A stretch of DNA of 47,545 nt from an uncultured Bacteroidales bacterium (GCA_903946925.1 CAJAXK010000051.1:1-47545), one strand, 5' to 3'; positions 1 to 12,295 are shown, numbered from the stretch's first letter. A program made the numbers and translations. The notes: generated by a model not told the origin, from the letters alone.

Positions 1-84
1 GATATCACTTTTGTTACCACAGCCAAAACTGACAAAGAATGTATGGCTTTGTTAAAAGAATTTGGATTACCATTTAAGAAATAA
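1..84 (+). CDS. rplE: 50S ribosomal protein L5, C-terminal end (partial)
   Basis: Frame 1 reads [27 protein letters not shown], directly upstream of rpsN in spc operon order. Confidence 0.88.
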   Translation, partial: DITFVTTAKTDKECMALLKEFGLPFKK

Positions 85-95
85 CATATATTGAC

Positions 96-365
96 ATGGC
101 AAAAGAATCGTTAAAAGCTAGGGAAGTAAAAAGGCAGAAATTGGTAGATAAATATGCTGCCAAGCGTGCTGCACTCAAAGCTGCCGGGGATAATGTAGGA
201 TTACAAAAATTACCTTTAAACTCAAATCCTATACGTTTGCACAACCGTTGCAAAATTACCGGAAGGCCAAAAGGATATATGAGGCAGTTTGGTGTTTCAC
301 GTATCAACTTCCGTTTCATGGCTCTCGATGGATTGATTCCAGGAGTTAAAAAAGCCAGTTGGTAA
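96..365 (+). CDS. rpsN: 30S ribosomal protein S14
   Basis: 89 aa; [26 protein letters not shown] motif; operon position. Confidence 0.97.
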   Translation: MAKESLKAREVKRQKLVDKYAAKRAALKAAGDNVGLQKLPLNSNPIRLHNRCKITGRPKGYMRQFGVSRINFRFMALDGLIPGVKKASW

Positions 366-400
366 AATATCACAGAAACAATTAATTACAAGATACAACA

Positions 401-799
401 ATGATCACAGATCCGATTGCAGATTATCTTACAAGAATAAGGAATGCCGTGATGGCCAACCATAGGGTTGTTGAAATTCCTGCATCTAATCTCAAGAAGG
501 AGATAACCAAAATCCTCTTCGACCAGGGATTTATCCTCAACTTCAAATTTGAAGATGAAACTAAACCTGGTGTTATTAAGATCGCACTCAAGTATCACCC
601 TGTTACCAAACAATCGGCCATTACGCAGATTGAAAGGGTAAGCAAACCTGGTTTACGCCGTTATGTTGGTAAGGACAGCCTTCCAAGGGTACTTAATGGA
701 CTGGGTATTGCCATAGTTTCGACCTCGCAAGGGTTGATGACCGATAAAGATGCTAAAAAGCAAAATGTTGGTGGCGAAGTAATTTGTTACGTTAGTTAA
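401..799 (+). CDS. rpsH: 30S ribosomal protein S8
   Basis: 132 aa; [16 protein letters not shown] start and GGEVICYVS end. Confidence 0.98.
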   Translation: MITDPIADYLTRIRNAVMANHRVVEIPASNLKKEITKILFDQGFILNFKFEDETKPGVIKIALKYHPVTKQSAITQIERVSKPGLRRYVGKDSLPRVLNGLGIAIVSTSQGLMTDKDAKKQNVGGEVICYVS

Positions 800-817
800 T
801 AAAAGGAGGATAAAAGA

Positions 818-1375
818 ATGTCGAGAATTGGAAAATTGCCGATTACGATTCCTTCCGGAGTTACAATCACAGTGTCAGAAAAAAACCTTGTTACAGTTAA
901 AGGTGGCAAAGGTGAATTGAAACAACAAGTGGACCCGGATATTACTATAAGAATTGAGAATAATCAGATGCACGTAGAACGCCCCACTGATCAGCAGAGG
1001 CATAGGGCAATGCATGGGCTTTATCGCTCACTTCTTTTCAATATGGTAACAGGAGTTAGCGAAGGCTTTACTGTAAAACAAGAACTTGTAGGTGTGGGTT
1101 ATAAAGCGGTTGCCACTGGGCAAACCCTTGAACTGGCCTTAGGATATTCGCATAACTTTTTCTTTGAACTTCCTGCTGAAATACAGGTTAGTGCATTGAC
1201 TGAAAGAGGTAAGAATCCCATTATTACAATGGTTTCGCACGATAAACAACTTATTGGTCAGGTGGCAGCCAAAATAAGGTCGCTGCGCAAACCTGAACCA
1301 TACAAAGGTAAAGGTATCAAGTTTGTTGGCGAATTACTGAAACGCAAAGCTGGTAAATCAGCATCTGATAAATAA
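818..1375 (+). CDS. rplF: 50S ribosomal protein L6
   Basis: MSRIGKLPITIP start; PEPYKGKGI motif. Confidence 0.98.
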   Translation: MSRIGKLPITIPSGVTITVSEKNLVTVKGGKGELKQQVDPDITIRIENNQMHVERPTDQQRHRAMHGLYRSLLFNMVTGVSEGFTVKQELVGVGYKAVATGQTLELALGYSHNFFFELPAEIQVSALTERGKNPIITMVSHDKQLIGQVAAKIRSLRKPEPYKGKGIKFVGELLKRKAGKSASDK

Positions 1376-1405
1376 TCATTGAGAACAGCATAATACTTTC
1401 AATCG

Positions 1406-1768
1406 ATGTCATTTAAAGTAGATAAAGAATACAGGAGACTGAAAATCAAGCAACGCGTGCGTAAAGTCATTACTGGCTCAGGTGAACGCCCACGAATGAC
1501 AGTTTTCCGCAGCAATAAAGATATTTATGTCCAATTGATCGATGATCAGTCAGGCACAACATTGGTAGCTGCATCATCCCGCGTTAAAGGTATTGCGGAT
1601 CAAAAAATTACCAAAAGCGAGAAGGCCAAGCTTGTTGGAAAACTTATTGCAGAACGCGCTCTTGAGAGTGGTATTCTGGCTGTGGTTTTCGACCGTAACG
1701 GTTATCTTTATCATGGTAGGGTAAAAGCTTTGGCTGATTCAGCCAGGGAAGGTGGCATCAAATTTTAA
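1406..1768 (+). CDS. rplR: 50S ribosomal protein L18
   Basis: [20 protein letters not shown] and [26 protein letters not shown] motifs. Confidence 0.98.
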   Translation: MSFKVDKEYRRLKIKQRVRKVITGSGERPRMTVFRSNKDIYVQLIDDQSGTTLVAASSRVKGIADQKITKSEKAKLVGKLIAERALESGILAVVFDRNGYLYHGRVKALADSAREGGIKF

Positions 1769-1776
1769 TTACAGCT

Positions 1777-2295
1777 ATGGCAAACGTAAATACAAATAGG
1801 GTAAAATCGAGCGATACCGAATTGAAAGACAGGCTCGTCGCCATTCAGCGCGTTACTAAGGTTACCAAAGGCGGTCGTACATTCACTTTCTCAGCAATTG
1901 TTGTTGTTGGAAATGAAAATGGGATTGTTGGTCACGGTCTTGGTAAAGCAAAAGAAGTTCAGGCTGCAATTGCAAAAGGAATTGAAGACGCCAAGAAAAA
2001 TTTGGTTCGTGTTCCCGTCCTTAAAGGCACTATACCTCACGAACAATTAGGGAAATATGGTGGTGCACTGGTTTTTATGAAACCTGCAACAAGTGGTACA
2101 GGCGTTATTGCCGGTGGTGCAATGCGTGCAGTACTCGAAAGCGTTGGTGTTAAGGATGTACTTGCCAAATCTAAAGGCTCTTCAAACCCTCACAGTGTTG
2201 TTAAAGCTACCATCGAAGGTTTGTGCCAACTTAGGGACGCTCATTCTGTAGCTCAACTCCGTGGAGTAAGCATGGATAAAGTATTTAATGGTTAA
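1777..2295 (+). CDS. rpsE: 30S ribosomal protein S5
   Basis: 172 aa; S5 motifs [22 protein letters not shown] and [13 protein letters not shown]. Confidence 0.98.
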   Translation: MANVNTNRVKSSDTELKDRLVAIQRVTKVTKGGRTFTFSAIVVVGNENGIVGHGLGKAKEVQAAIAKGIEDAKKNLVRVPVLKGTIPHEQLGKYGGALVFMKPATSGTGVIAGGAMRAVLESVGVKDVLAKSKGSSNPHSVVKATIEGLCQLRDAHSVAQLRGVSMDKVFNG

Positions 2296-2312
2296 CCACT
2301 AATTTATTAGCG

Positions 2313-2492
2313 ATGAAAAACGTAAGAGTAACACAGATAAAAAGTGGTATCAAGCAACCTGAGAGGCAAAAACGCACATTGCGTGCCTTAGGCATTACAA
2401 AAATGAACCGTCCGGTTGATCATGTTGCTACCCCTCAAATTGAAGGAATGATCAGGGCAATCAGCCATTTATTAAAAGTGGAAGAAATTTAA
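2313..2492 (+). CDS. rpmD: 50S ribosomal protein L30
   Basis: 59 aa ORF below the track cut-off: [59 protein letters not shown]. Confidence 0.95.
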   Translation: MKNVRVTQIKSGIKQPERQKRTLRALGITKMNRPVDHVATPQIEGMIRAISHLLKVEEI

Positions 2493-2520
2493 TTGTAAAT
2501 CCTTTATAGACAAATATAAC

Positions 2521-2967
2521 ATGGATCTAAGTAATTTAAAGCCAGCAGAAGGCGCTACAAAAAGTGAAAAGCGAATTGGTCGTGGTCAAGGTTCCGGTCG
2601 TGGTGGTACATCAACACGCGGACACAAAGGGGCCAAATCCCGTTCTGGTTACAAGCGCCGCCGTGGCTTCGAAGGAGGTCAAATGCCTTTGTATCGTCGC
2701 GTACCAAAAGGAGGCTTCAAAAACATTAACAGGGTTGAATACACCGGCTTAAATATTGATGTATTGCAAAAACTTGCCGATTCAAGAAACTTGTTCGTAA
2801 TAACACCTGAAATTTTGAAGGAAAACGGACTTCTTGGAAAGAATGACCTTCTCAAAGTTTTGGGTCGTGGCAAATTGACCGCAAAATTAGAAGTAACAGC
2901 CGATGCTTTTTCAACAAAAGCTATTGAGGCAATTGAATCAGTTGGTGGAACTGTTATTAAACTCTGA
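2521..2967 (+). CDS. rplO: 50S ribosomal protein L15
   Basis: 148 aa; [43 protein letters not shown]. Confidence 0.98.
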   Translation: MDLSNLKPAEGATKSEKRIGRGQGSGRGGTSTRGHKGAKSRSGYKRRRGFEGGQMPLYRRVPKGGFKNINRVEYTGLNIDVLQKLADSRNLFVITPEILKENGLLGKNDLLKVLGRGKLTAKLEVTADAFSTKAIEAIESVGGTVIKL

Positions 2968-2972
2968 ACTTA

Positions 2973-4334
2973 ATGAAACGCTTCATTCAGACACTAAAGA
3001 ACATTTATAAAATCGATGAGCTTCGTAATAGGATAGGCTACACTTTAGGGCTTATCCTTATTTACAGGTTCGGATCGTATGTTACTATTCCTGGTGTTGA
3101 TCCCCAGCAATTGATGGCATTGAAAAACCAATCATCATCAGGACTTTTGGGCTTGCTTAATATGTTCTCTGGTGGTGCTTTCAGCAATGCCTCAATTTTC
3201 GCCTTGGGTATTATGCCTTATATTTCAGCTTCTATCGTAATTCAGTTGCTGGGGATGGCAATTCCTTATTTCCAGAAACTTCAGAAAGAAGGTGAAAGTG
3301 GACGTAAGAAAATTAACCAGATCACACGTTACCTGACCGTTTTGATTACCGCATTACAGGCTCCAGGTTACATTACCAATTTGATTTCGCAATTACCTGC
3401 TCAGGCTATTACACCGTTTGATCCTAACGTTACTACACCCTCGCTTTTCTTTTGGATTACTTCAATAGTAGTTTTAGTTGCGGGTACTATGTTTGTAATG
3501 TGGTTGGGTGAAAAAATCACCGACAAAGGTTTAGGAAACGGTATCTCATTGATAATCATGGTGGGAATTATCGCACGCCTTCCTTTTGCACTTTTCAGCG
3601 AGTTTCTTGCACGTATGGAGCAGAAAGGTGGTGGTCTAGTTCTGTTTATTGTTGAAATTGCAGTTCTGGTATTGGTAGTTTTACTGTGTATCCTGTTAGT
3701 TCAAGGAACTCGGAAAATTCCGGTACAATACGCCAAAAGAGTAGTTGGTAACAAACAATATGGTGGGGTAAGGCAGTATATACCCTTAAAGGTAAACGCC
3801 GCTGGAGTTATGCCAATCATTTTTGCACAAGCCATTATGTTTTTGCCTCTTACAATTGCAGGCTTTGCAAGTAGTGAAAATTTGCAGGGATTTGCATCAG
3901 CCTTCACTAATATTGATGGATTTTGGTACAACTTTACATACGCCTTGTTGATTGTTGTTTTTACTTATTTTTACACTGCCATTACGGTTAATCCAAACCA
4001 AATGGCTGAAGATATGAAAAAGAACAATGGTTTCATTCCTGGTGTAAAACCTGGTAAAAAGACAGCAGATTTCATTGATTCTGTAATGTCGAAAATAACA
4101 TTCCCTGGTTCCTTATTTCTTGCGCTTGTTGCCATAATGCCAGCACTTGTTAAAATGGGTGGTGTTAGTTCACAATTTGCACAGTTTTATGGTGGAACTT
4201 CACTTTTGATTTTAGTTGGTGTTGTTTTGGATACCCTACAACAAATTGAAAGCCATCTGTTAATGCGCCACTACGAAGGATTGACAAAATCAGGTCGCAT
4301 AAAAGGCCGTAATGCCGCCGGAGCAGGCTTTTAA
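2973..4334 (+). CDS. secY: Preprotein translocase subunit SecY
   Basis: 453 aa multi-spanning membrane protein in canonical operon position; GNGISLIIMVGI motif. Confidence 0.98.
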   Translation: MKRFIQTLKNIYKIDELRNRIGYTLGLILIYRFGSYVTIPGVDPQQLMALKNQSSSGLLGLLNMFSGGAFSNASIFALGIMPYISASIVIQLLGMAIPYFQKLQKEGESGRKKINQITRYLTVLITALQAPGYITNLISQLPAQAITPFDPNVTTPSLFFWITSIVVLVAGTMFVMWLGEKITDKGLGNGISLIIMVGIIARLPFALFSEFLARMEQKGGGLVLFIVEIAVLVLVVLLCILLVQGTRKIPVQYAKRVVGNKQYGGVRQYIPLKVNAAGVMPIIFAQAIMFLPLTIAGFASSENLQGFASAFTNIDGFWYNFTYALLIVVFTYFYTAITVNPNQMAEDMKKNNGFIPGVKPGKKTADFIDSVMSKITFPGSLFLALVAIMPALVKMGGVSSQFAQFYGGTSLLILVGVVLDTLQQIESHLLMRHYEGLTKSGRIKGRNAAGAGF

Positions 4335-4352
4335 TCTGCCTCAAATCAGATT

Positions 4353-5144
4353 ATGGCTCTAATAAAAACAGATATTGAAATAGAAAAAATACGTACCAGT
4401 TCTTTACTTGTTGGGAAAACAATAGCTGAAGTAGCCAAGCATATACGGCCTGGTGTTACAACCGCTCATCTTGATAAAATCGCAGACGAGTTTATCCACG
4501 ACCATAAAGCTAAACCTGCTTTTAAAGGGTATCACGGATTTCCATCCACACTGTGTATATCAGTAAATGAAGTTGTTGTACATGGGATTCCTGGAAACAG
4601 GGAGTTGAAAGAAGGGGATTTGGTTTCTATTGACTGTGGTACAGTAATAGATGGCTACTTTGGGGATTCTGCGTTTTCATTTGGATTGTTGCCTGTCGCC
4701 ATCGAAATAGAATTGCTGTTGCAACGCACACACAATTCGCTTTTGAAAGCAATTAAATCGATAACACCGGGTAAACGGGTTGGCGATATCGGCTTCGAGG
4801 TGCAATCTTATGTTGAAAGCTTTGGATATTCGGTTGTTCGAGATCTTGTTGGACATGGATTAGGAACAAGTTTGCATGAGAAGCCCGAAGTTCCAAATTA
4901 TGGAAAGCGAGGAACCGGTGCAAAACTGGAAGTAGGCATGGTAATTTGTATCGAACCAATGATAAATCTTGGAATGAGACAGGTTATGCAAGAGAAGGAT
5001 GGATGGACAATACGCACACTGGATAGGAAAGCTTCTGCACATTTTGAACATGCTATTGCAATAAGGAATCATGGGGCTGAAATTCTTTCCAGCTTCAAAG
5101 ACATAGAACAGGTTTCAAATCCTGATATAGTAATAATTAGGTAA
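4353..5144 (+). CDS. map: Type I methionine aminopeptidase
   Basis: 263 aa; HGIPGNRELKEGDLVSIDCGTVIDGYFGDSAFSF and GHGLGTSLHEKPEVPNYG motifs; position after secY. Confidence 0.97.
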   Translation: MALIKTDIEIEKIRTSSLLVGKTIAEVAKHIRPGVTTAHLDKIADEFIHDHKAKPAFKGYHGFPSTLCISVNEVVVHGIPGNRELKEGDLVSIDCGTVIDGYFGDSAFSFGLLPVAIEIELLLQRTHNSLLKAIKSITPGKRVGDIGFEVQSYVESFGYSVVRDLVGHGLGTSLHEKPEVPNYGKRGTGAKLEVGMVICIEPMINLGMRQVMQEKDGWTIRTLDRKASAHFEHAIAIRNHGAEILSSFKDIEQVSNPDIVIIR

Positions 5145-5147
5145 TAA

Positions 5148-5366
5148 ATGGCGAAACAACTTGTAATTGAACAGGATGGTGTAGTGAAAGAATCACTTGG
5201 AAATGCGATGTTCCGGGTGGAACTGGAAAATGGTCACATGATTATTGCCCATATTTCAGGAAAAATGAGGATGCACTACATAAAAATCCTTGTTGGTGAT
5301 AGGGTTAAAATAGAAATGTCGCCGTATGATCTGACTAAAGGAAGGATTAACTTCCGTTACAAATAA
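5148..5366 (+). CDS. infA: Translation initiation factor IF-1
   Basis: 72 aa; [30 protein letters not shown]. Confidence 0.98.
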   Translation: MAKQLVIEQDGVVKESLGNAMFRVELENGHMIIAHISGKMRMHYIKILVGDRVKIEMSPYDLTKGRINFRYK

Positions 5367-5396
5367 AGAAAACCACATTTAGAAATAACTCAAGCA

Positions 5397-5513
5397 ATGA
5401 AAGTTAGAGCATCTGTAAAAAAAAGAACACCTGAATGCAAAATCGTGCGCAGGAAAGGGAGAATCTACGTCATCAATAAAAAGAATCCCAAGTACAAACA
5501 AAGGCAAGGTTAA
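5397..5513 (+). CDS. rpmJ: 50S ribosomal protein L36
   Basis: 38 aa ORF not in the track: [38 protein letters not shown]. Confidence 0.96.
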   Translation: MKVRASVKKRTPECKIVRRKGRIYVINKKNPKYKQRQG

Positions 5514-5545
5514 TAATTGTGTAATCCCATAAGCTATTAATATAT

Positions 5546-5923
5546 ATGGCACGTATTGCTGGTATCGACTTACCAAAAAACAAAAGAGGAGAAATAGGCC
5601 TGACTTACATTTTCGGCATAGGCCGTAATTCAGCGCAAAGTATCCTGGACCAATGCGGTATCGACCGTAATAAAAAAGTTCAAGACTGGAGTGATGACGA
5701 ACAGAACAATATTCGTACCGTCATTAACGACAGTTTTAAAGTAGAGGGCGCACTTCGTTCGGAAGTACAGCTTAACATTAAACGATTGATGGACATCGGT
5801 TGTTACCGTGGGGTCCGTCACCGTTTAGGCCTTCCGCTACGTGGACAGAGTACAAAAAATAATGCCCGTACGCGTAAGGGTAGGAAAAAAACTGTTGCTA
5901 ATAAGAAAAAAGCAACCAAATAA
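5546..5923 (+). CDS. rpsM: 30S ribosomal protein S13
   Basis: [26 protein letters not shown] start; [25 protein letters not shown]. Confidence 0.98.
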   Translation: MARIAGIDLPKNKRGEIGLTYIFGIGRNSAQSILDQCGIDRNKKVQDWSDDEQNNIRTVINDSFKVEGALRSEVQLNIKRLMDIGCYRGVRHRLGLPLRGQSTKNNARTRKGRKKTVANKKKATK

Positions 5924-5953
5924 GTTAGCATTTAAAGTACAAATAGTTTTACT

Positions 5954-6343
5954 ATGGCAAAGACCACCAAAGTATCGAAGAAAAGAGTTGTTAAAGTTGA
6001 GGCTGTTGGAAGAGCTTATGTTTCGGCTTCGTTTAACAACATCATAATTTCGCTGACCAATAATGCCGGACAGGTTATTTCCTGGGCTTCGGCTGGAAAA
6101 ATGGGTTTCAGAGGCTCAAAAAAGAATACTCCTTATGCTGCTCAAATGGCAGCTACCGATTGTTCTAAAGTAGCTTATGACCTTGGTTTGCGGAAAGTGA
6201 AAGTTTTCGTTAAAGGTCCAGGATCAGGCAGGGAATCTGCAATCCGCACCCTTCACACCGCAGGTATTGAAGTTACCGAAATACAGGATACCACGCCATT
6301 GCCACACAACGGTTGTAGGCCTCCAAAACGTAGAAGGGTTTAA
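5954..6343 (+). CDS. rpsK: 30S ribosomal protein S11
   Basis: 129 aa; [42 protein letters not shown]. Confidence 0.98.
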   Translation: MAKTTKVSKKRVVKVEAVGRAYVSASFNNIIISLTNNAGQVISWASAGKMGFRGSKKNTPYAAQMAATDCSKVAYDLGLRKVKVFVKGPGSGRESAIRTLHTAGIEVTEIQDTTPLPHNGCRPPKRRRV

Positions 6344-6406
6344 TTTTACCTGCTTCTTCGATATTAAAGAGTAAATAAGTTTAATAATTCATAATCAAAA
6401 GGCTTT

Positions 6407-7012
6407 ATGGCAAGATATATTGGTCCTAAGACAAGGATAGCCAGAAAATTCAAAGAACCTATCTTTGGGCCCGACAGTTCTTACGAAAAAAAGAACTATC
6501 CTCCAGGAATGCACGGACAAAATAGACGCCGGAAAAAACAATCCGAATACGGGGTTCAGTTGCAGGAAAAACAAAAAGCTAAATACACTTATGGTATTCT
6601 TGAAAAACAATTCAGGAACACATTTGAAAAGGCTACCCGCAAAAAAGGTGTTACAGGTGAAATACTGTTACAATTAATCGAAGCAAGGCTCGATAACGTG
6701 GTTTACCGTTTGGGTATTTCGCCAACTCGCGATGGTGCCCGTCAATTAGTGGGACATGGTCATATTACCGTGAACGGAAAAGTTTTAAATATCCCATCGT
6801 ACGAATGTTGCAAAGGTGATGTTGTAGCTGTTCGTGAGCGTTCGAAATCACTCGAAGTCATTCAGAATTCATTACAAGGACGCATAATGCGTTATTCATG
6901 GCTCGAATGGGACGGCGCCTTAATGACTGGTAAATTTGTCAATTTCCCTGAACGTGAAGAAATTCCTGAAAACATTAAGGAACAACTCATAGTGGAATTG
7001 TACTCGAAGTAA
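6407..7012 (+). CDS. rpsD: 30S ribosomal protein S4
   Basis: 201 aa; [32 protein letters not shown]4 domain. Confidence 0.98.
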   Translation: MARYIGPKTRIARKFKEPIFGPDSSYEKKNYPPGMHGQNRRRKKQSEYGVQLQEKQKAKYTYGILEKQFRNTFEKATRKKGVTGEILLQLIEARLDNVVYRLGISPTRDGARQLVGHGHITVNGKVLNIPSYECCKGDVVAVRERSKSLEVIQNSLQGRIMRYSWLEWDGALMTGKFVNFPEREEIPENIKEQLIVELYSK

Positions 7013-7049
7013 TTTTAATCTTGCATTTTTTTTTAAACAAAGGACTTTT

Positions 7050-8042
7050 ATGGCCATTTTAGCATTCCAGAAACCTGATAAGGTTATCATGATACAGGCT
7101 GATGAGTTTGAGGGAGTTTTCGAATTCCGCCCACTCGAACCTGGCTTCGGTATCACTATAGGTAATGCATTGCGCAGGATTTTGCTATCTTCACTTGAGG
7201 GGTTTGCTATCACCTCGTTGCGTATAGAAGGGGTAGAACATGAGTTCTCATCGGTAAAGGGAGTTGTTGAGGATATTACTGATGTAATCCTTAACCTTAA
7301 AAAGGTCAGGTTCCGGAAACAAATAGATGGGGAAGAAAGCGAAAAAATTAATTTTACTGTTACTGGCAAGGATACTTTTACCGCCGGGGATATTGAGAAA
7401 CACCTTTCATTGTTCCATGTATTGAATCCAAATGTGGTAATCTGCCACATGGAGCCTACAGTAAAATTAAATGTTGAGATTTGTATCAACAAAGGCAGGG
7501 GCTATGTTCCGGCCGAAGAAAATAAAATCTCAACGGCACATCTTGGAACCATTTTTATGGATTCAATACATACCCCAATTAAAAATGTAAAATTCAGCAT
7601 CGAAAATTACCGTGTTGAGCAAAAGACAGATTACGAGAAACTTGTTCTGGAAATCAAGTCGGATGGTTCAATACATCCAAAAGATGCTTTAAAGGAAGCT
7701 GCCCGGATACTTATACATCACTTCATGCTTTTCAGCGACGAAAAGATCACACTTGATATTGAGGAAAAAGCCGTTGCTGAAGAATTCGATGAAAACACAC
7801 TTCATATACGCCAGCTTCTGAAGACCAAATTGGTGGATATGGATCTTTCGGTACGCGCCCTGAATTGCCTGAAAGCTGCTGATGTTGAAACCCTTGGTGA
7901 ATTGGTAGCTTTTAATAAAAACGATTTATTGAAATTTCGCAATTTCGGTAAGAAATCGTTGACCGAACTCGAAGACTTGGTGAAAACGAAAGGGCTGGAA
8001 TTCGGTATGAATGTTGCGAAGTACAAATTAGATAAGGAATAA
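7050..8042 (+). CDS. rpoA: DNA-directed RNA polymerase alpha subunit
   Basis: 330 aa; [38 protein letters not shown]-terminal alpha-CTD. Confidence 0.98.
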   Translation: MAILAFQKPDKVIMIQADEFEGVFEFRPLEPGFGITIGNALRRILLSSLEGFAITSLRIEGVEHEFSSVKGVVEDITDVILNLKKVRFRKQIDGEESEKINFTVTGKDTFTAGDIEKHLSLFHVLNPNVVICHMEPTVKLNVEICINKGRGYVPAEENKISTAHLGTIFMDSIHTPIKNVKFSIENYRVEQKTDYEKLVLEIKSDGSIHPKDALKEAARILIHHFMLFSDEKITLDIEEKAVAEEFDENTLHIRQLLKTKLVDMDLSVRALNCLKAADVETLGELVAFNKNDLLKFRNFGKKSLTELEDLVKTKGLEFGMNVAKYKLDKE

Positions 8043-8047
8043 GCGAA

Positions 8048-8572
8048 ATGAGACATCAGAAATCAATAAACCACCTGGGACGGACCAGTACCCATCGCAA
8101 AGCTATGCTGTCGAATATGGCTAGCTCGTTGATAAAACACAAAAGAATAAGTACTACTATAGCTAAAGCTAAAGCTTTGAGAGGTTATGTAGAACCATTG
8201 ATTACCAAAGCTAAAACAGATTCGACTCATTCGCGTCGGGTTGTATTCAGCTATTTGCAGGATAAAGATGCTGTTACAGAACTCTTCCGTGATGTATCTG
8301 TAAAAGTTGCTGATCGTCCCGGTGGATATGTTCGTATATTGAAAACAGGATTCAGGCTTGGTGATAATGCCGATATGTGCATAATCGAATTGGTGGACTA
8401 CAACGAAGCTTTGTTAACCGTTAAGGAATCAACAGCCAAGAAGGCTACACGCCGCCGCAAACCTGCTGCTAAAAAAGTTGGCGAAGCTACAGTTCCAGCA
8501 ACCAAAACCGCAGAAACCACGGCAAAAGAAGTTGAAGAAACTGAAACAAAAGAAGGCGAAGAAAAGGTTTAA
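8048..8572 (+). CDS. rplQ: 50S ribosomal protein L17 with charged low-complexity C-terminal extension
   Basis: [29 protein letters not shown]; tail [14 protein letters not shown]...[12 protein letters not shown]. Confidence 0.97.
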   Translation: MRHQKSINHLGRTSTHRKAMLSNMASSLIKHKRISTTIAKAKALRGYVEPLITKAKTDSTHSRRVVFSYLQDKDAVTELFRDVSVKVADRPGGYVRILKTGFRLGDNADMCIIELVDYNEALLTVKESTAKKATRRRKPAAKKVGEATVPATKTAETTAKEVEETETKEGEEKV

Positions 8573-8598
8573 TATAAAATAAAGTAAATGAATTGACT

Positions 8599-9972
<1,374 letters not shown>

Positions 9973-9994
9973 TTTGTGTTTATTATTTAAAAAC

Positions 9995-10020
9995 AAAAGC
10001 CGGCATCACTGCCGGCTTTT
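9995..10020 (+). terminator. Rho-independent-type terminator after eno
   Basis: Perfect 10-bp stem AAAAGCCGGC-ATCACT-GCCGGCTTTT. Confidence 0.9.
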
Positions 10021-10142
10021 TGCATAAATATGTATTTGATTGTATGTTAGTTAGATGTTTAATAGGAGCTTTTCATTAATCGAAAAATAAAATTTGGTGG
10101 CTTTCTCAAATGTTTATTTTGCGAATAGATTGAACTGAAATT

Positions 10143-10418
10143 CTACAGAAATGAAATGCGGGTACCTTGTTTCCCTTCATCCTCTTCTGAAAAATCAAAC
10201 AAGCTTAGCTGGTTGGTATTTACTTCATGGGAAATATGCAAAACGGGATGGACGTGGTTTTGTAAAAAATCCCTCAAAGCCTTACGGAAAACTTTATTTT
10301 CAGTAGTTTGGTTTTCCTTGCAGAATTGGCGAAGTCGTTTATTCTGTCCTTCCGGAATTTTCAGGTTCTTCTTATAGAACTTGATTTTACGAGGTTTCTT
10401 TTTCCCACGTTTTGGCAT
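10143..10418 (-). CDS. Small basic hypothetical protein, possible ribbon-helix-helix-like core, consensus beta-clamp-binding pentapeptide near C-terminus
   Basis: 91 aa; KKKPRKIKFYKKNLKIPEGQNKRLRQFCKENQTTENKVFRKALRDFL then NQLSLFDF. Confidence 0.6.
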   Translation of the reverse strand: MPKRGKKKPRKIKFYKKNLKIPEGQNKRLRQFCKENQTTENKVFRKALRDFLQNHVHPVLHISHEVNTNQLSLFDFSEEDEGKQGTRISFL

Positions 10419-10502
10419 AACAATCTGATTAAAATCAATTGTGTGCTAAAGTAGTGCTTTATAGAACATTGCAACCAGCCTGATAAAAATAGTATTTCAC
10501 AA

Positions 10503-10797
10503 TTTATGAACAGGTAGGGTGTAAGGATGTGCGAAGTTGGATGTGCGAGGTTTGATGTGGGAAGTGGGATGTTGGATACTTGAGGTAACTGCTTAAAAAC
10601 TCAAAATATAGGTGCAGATACAATTTCCTAATAACCATTTTCAATTCACTATTTCCCTTTAACCATTAACCTTTTTCTATTGCCTATTTCCCAATAACCA
10701 CTTTCTAATTACCTTTTTCTATTGACTATTTCCCAATAACCATTTTCTAATGACCATTTTCTATTTCCCAATAACCAATAACCATTTCCCCTTAACT
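10503..10797. repeat. Bipartite quasi-repetitive intergenic region (GGATGTGGGA words, then TATTTCCCAATAACCA words)
   Basis: Repeated GATGTG(C/G)GA(A/G)GT(T/G)GGATG words at 10515-10590 and CTATTTCCCAATAACCA/TTTTCTAATTACC words at 10630-10797. Confidence 0.75.
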
Positions 10798-12177
10798 AAA
10801 TCCCTTAATATCTTTAATAATCCTCTCGGCCAACTCTTCCGCCTTTGCTGCTGACTCACTTTCGGAATAAATGCGGATAATAGGTTCTGTATTCGACATG
10901 CGGAGATGGACCCATTCTTTCCCAAATTCAATTTTTACTCCGTCAATGGTGCTGTTTGGTTGATCTTTATACTTTTCCTGAACTTTTGCCAGTATTTCTG
11001 CAGTGTCCATATTGGGCAACAAAGTAATTTTATTCTTGGAAATGGTATATTCAGGATAGGTTGCCCTTAACTGTGAGCACGAAAGTTTAGTTTTTGCAAG
11101 ATGTGTAAGAAAAAGTGCAATCCCAACAAGTGCATCGCGGCCGTAATGCAATTCAGGATAAATAACACCGCCATTGCCTTCGCCACCAATAACAGCATTG
11201 GTATCCTTCATCATTTTAACTACATTAACTTCGCCCACTGCTGAAGCCGAATAGTTTTGGCCTTTGCTTTCTGTTACATCGCGCAAAGCCCGTGTTGACG
11301 ACATGTTTGAAACCGTGTTTCCAGGTGTGTGGTCAAGTACATAATCGGCTACTGCAACCAAAGTATATTCTTCACCGAACATTTTGCCATTCTCGCTAAC
11401 AATCGCAAGCCGATCTACATCAGGATCCACCACAAAGCCTAAATGGGCGTTGTTTTCGACAACAGTTTTGCTCAATTCGTGCAAATGTTCGGGCAAGGGT
11501 TCGGGATTATGGGGGAAAATCCCATTTGGCTCGCAATAAAGTTCGATTACCTGTTGTACGCCCAAAGCATGTAATAGCCTGGGAATTGCAATTCCACCAG
11601 TGGAGTTAACGGCATCAATGGCCACTTTGAAATTTGCCTTTTTAATTGCACCAATATCTACTAAGGGCAAATCAAGAACCATTTGTATATGCTTATCTAT
11701 AAAAGTATTATCGATTGAATAACTGCCAAGTTCGTTAACCGCACAGTATTCTACATCTTTCGATTCCGCTATTTCAAGTATTTTTTTTCCTGCTTCAGCA
11801 TCAAGGAATTCGCCTTTGGAATTGAGAAGTTTAAGTGCATTCCATTCGCCTGGGTTATGGCTGGCAGTTAAAATTATTCCACCGCTGGCTTTATAAGAAG
11901 TAACTGCAACTTCCACAGTGGGTGTGGTCGAAAGCCCAAGATCAATAACATCCACTCCCATACCCATTAAAGTGCCACAAACCAGGTTGTTGACCATTGC
12001 CCCCGATACACGTGCATCACGTCCTACAACAATGGTGAGGCGCAAGCCCGCATTTTGATTTTTCATGAAAGTTGCATAGCCGGTAACGAACTTTACAATA
12101 TCCAAGGGTGTGAGATTCTGATCAATTATTCCACCTATGGTTCCCCTGATTCCTGAAATACTCTTGATTAATGTCAT
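10792..12177 (-). CDS. glmM: Phosphoglucosamine mutase / phosphohexomutase family protein
   Basis: Start MTLIKSISGIRGTIGG at 12177; GIILTASHNPGEWNALKLLN phosphoserine loop; DPDVDRLAIVSENG metal loop; GEGNGGVIYP sugar loop; TEPIIRIYSE phosphate loop. Confidence 0.9.
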   Translation of the reverse strand: MTLIKSISGIRGTIGGIIDQNLTPLDIVKFVTGYATFMKNQNAGLRLTIVVGRDARVSGAMVNNLVCGTLMGMGVDVIDLGLSTTPTVEVAVTSYKASGGIILTASHNPGEWNALKLLNSKGEFLDAEAGKKILEIAESKDVEYCAVNELGSYSIDNTFIDKHIQMVLDLPLVDIGAIKKANFKVAIDAVNSTGGIAIPRLLHALGVQQVIELYCEPNGIFPHNPEPLPEHLHELSKTVVENNAHLGFVVDPDVDRLAIVSENGKMFGEEYTLVAVADYVLDHTPGNTVSNMSSTRALRDVTESKGQNYSASAVGEVNVVKMMKDTNAVIGGEGNGGVIYPELHYGRDALVGIALFLTHLAKTKLSCSQLRATYPEYTISKNKITLLPNMDTAEILAKVQEKYKDQPNSTIDGVKIEFGKEWVHLRMSNTEPIIRIYSESESAAKAEELAERIIKDIKGFS

Positions 12178-12190
12178 AAGTTTTTTTTTG

Positions 12191-12198
12191 CAAAGATA
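12191..12198 (-). promoter_or_regulatory. Putative Bacteroidota -7 box for glmM
   Basis: Minus strand reads TATCTTTG, matching TAnnTTTG, 13 nt upstream of the ATG. Confidence 0.5.
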
Positions 12199-12295
12199 CA
12201 ATTAGGCAGAAAACTGGGAACAAGCAGGAGAAATCAATTCCTGGGTAAAATCGACAAGAATCAAAAAGCCCAAAAGAGCAATCACGAAAAAGTAT

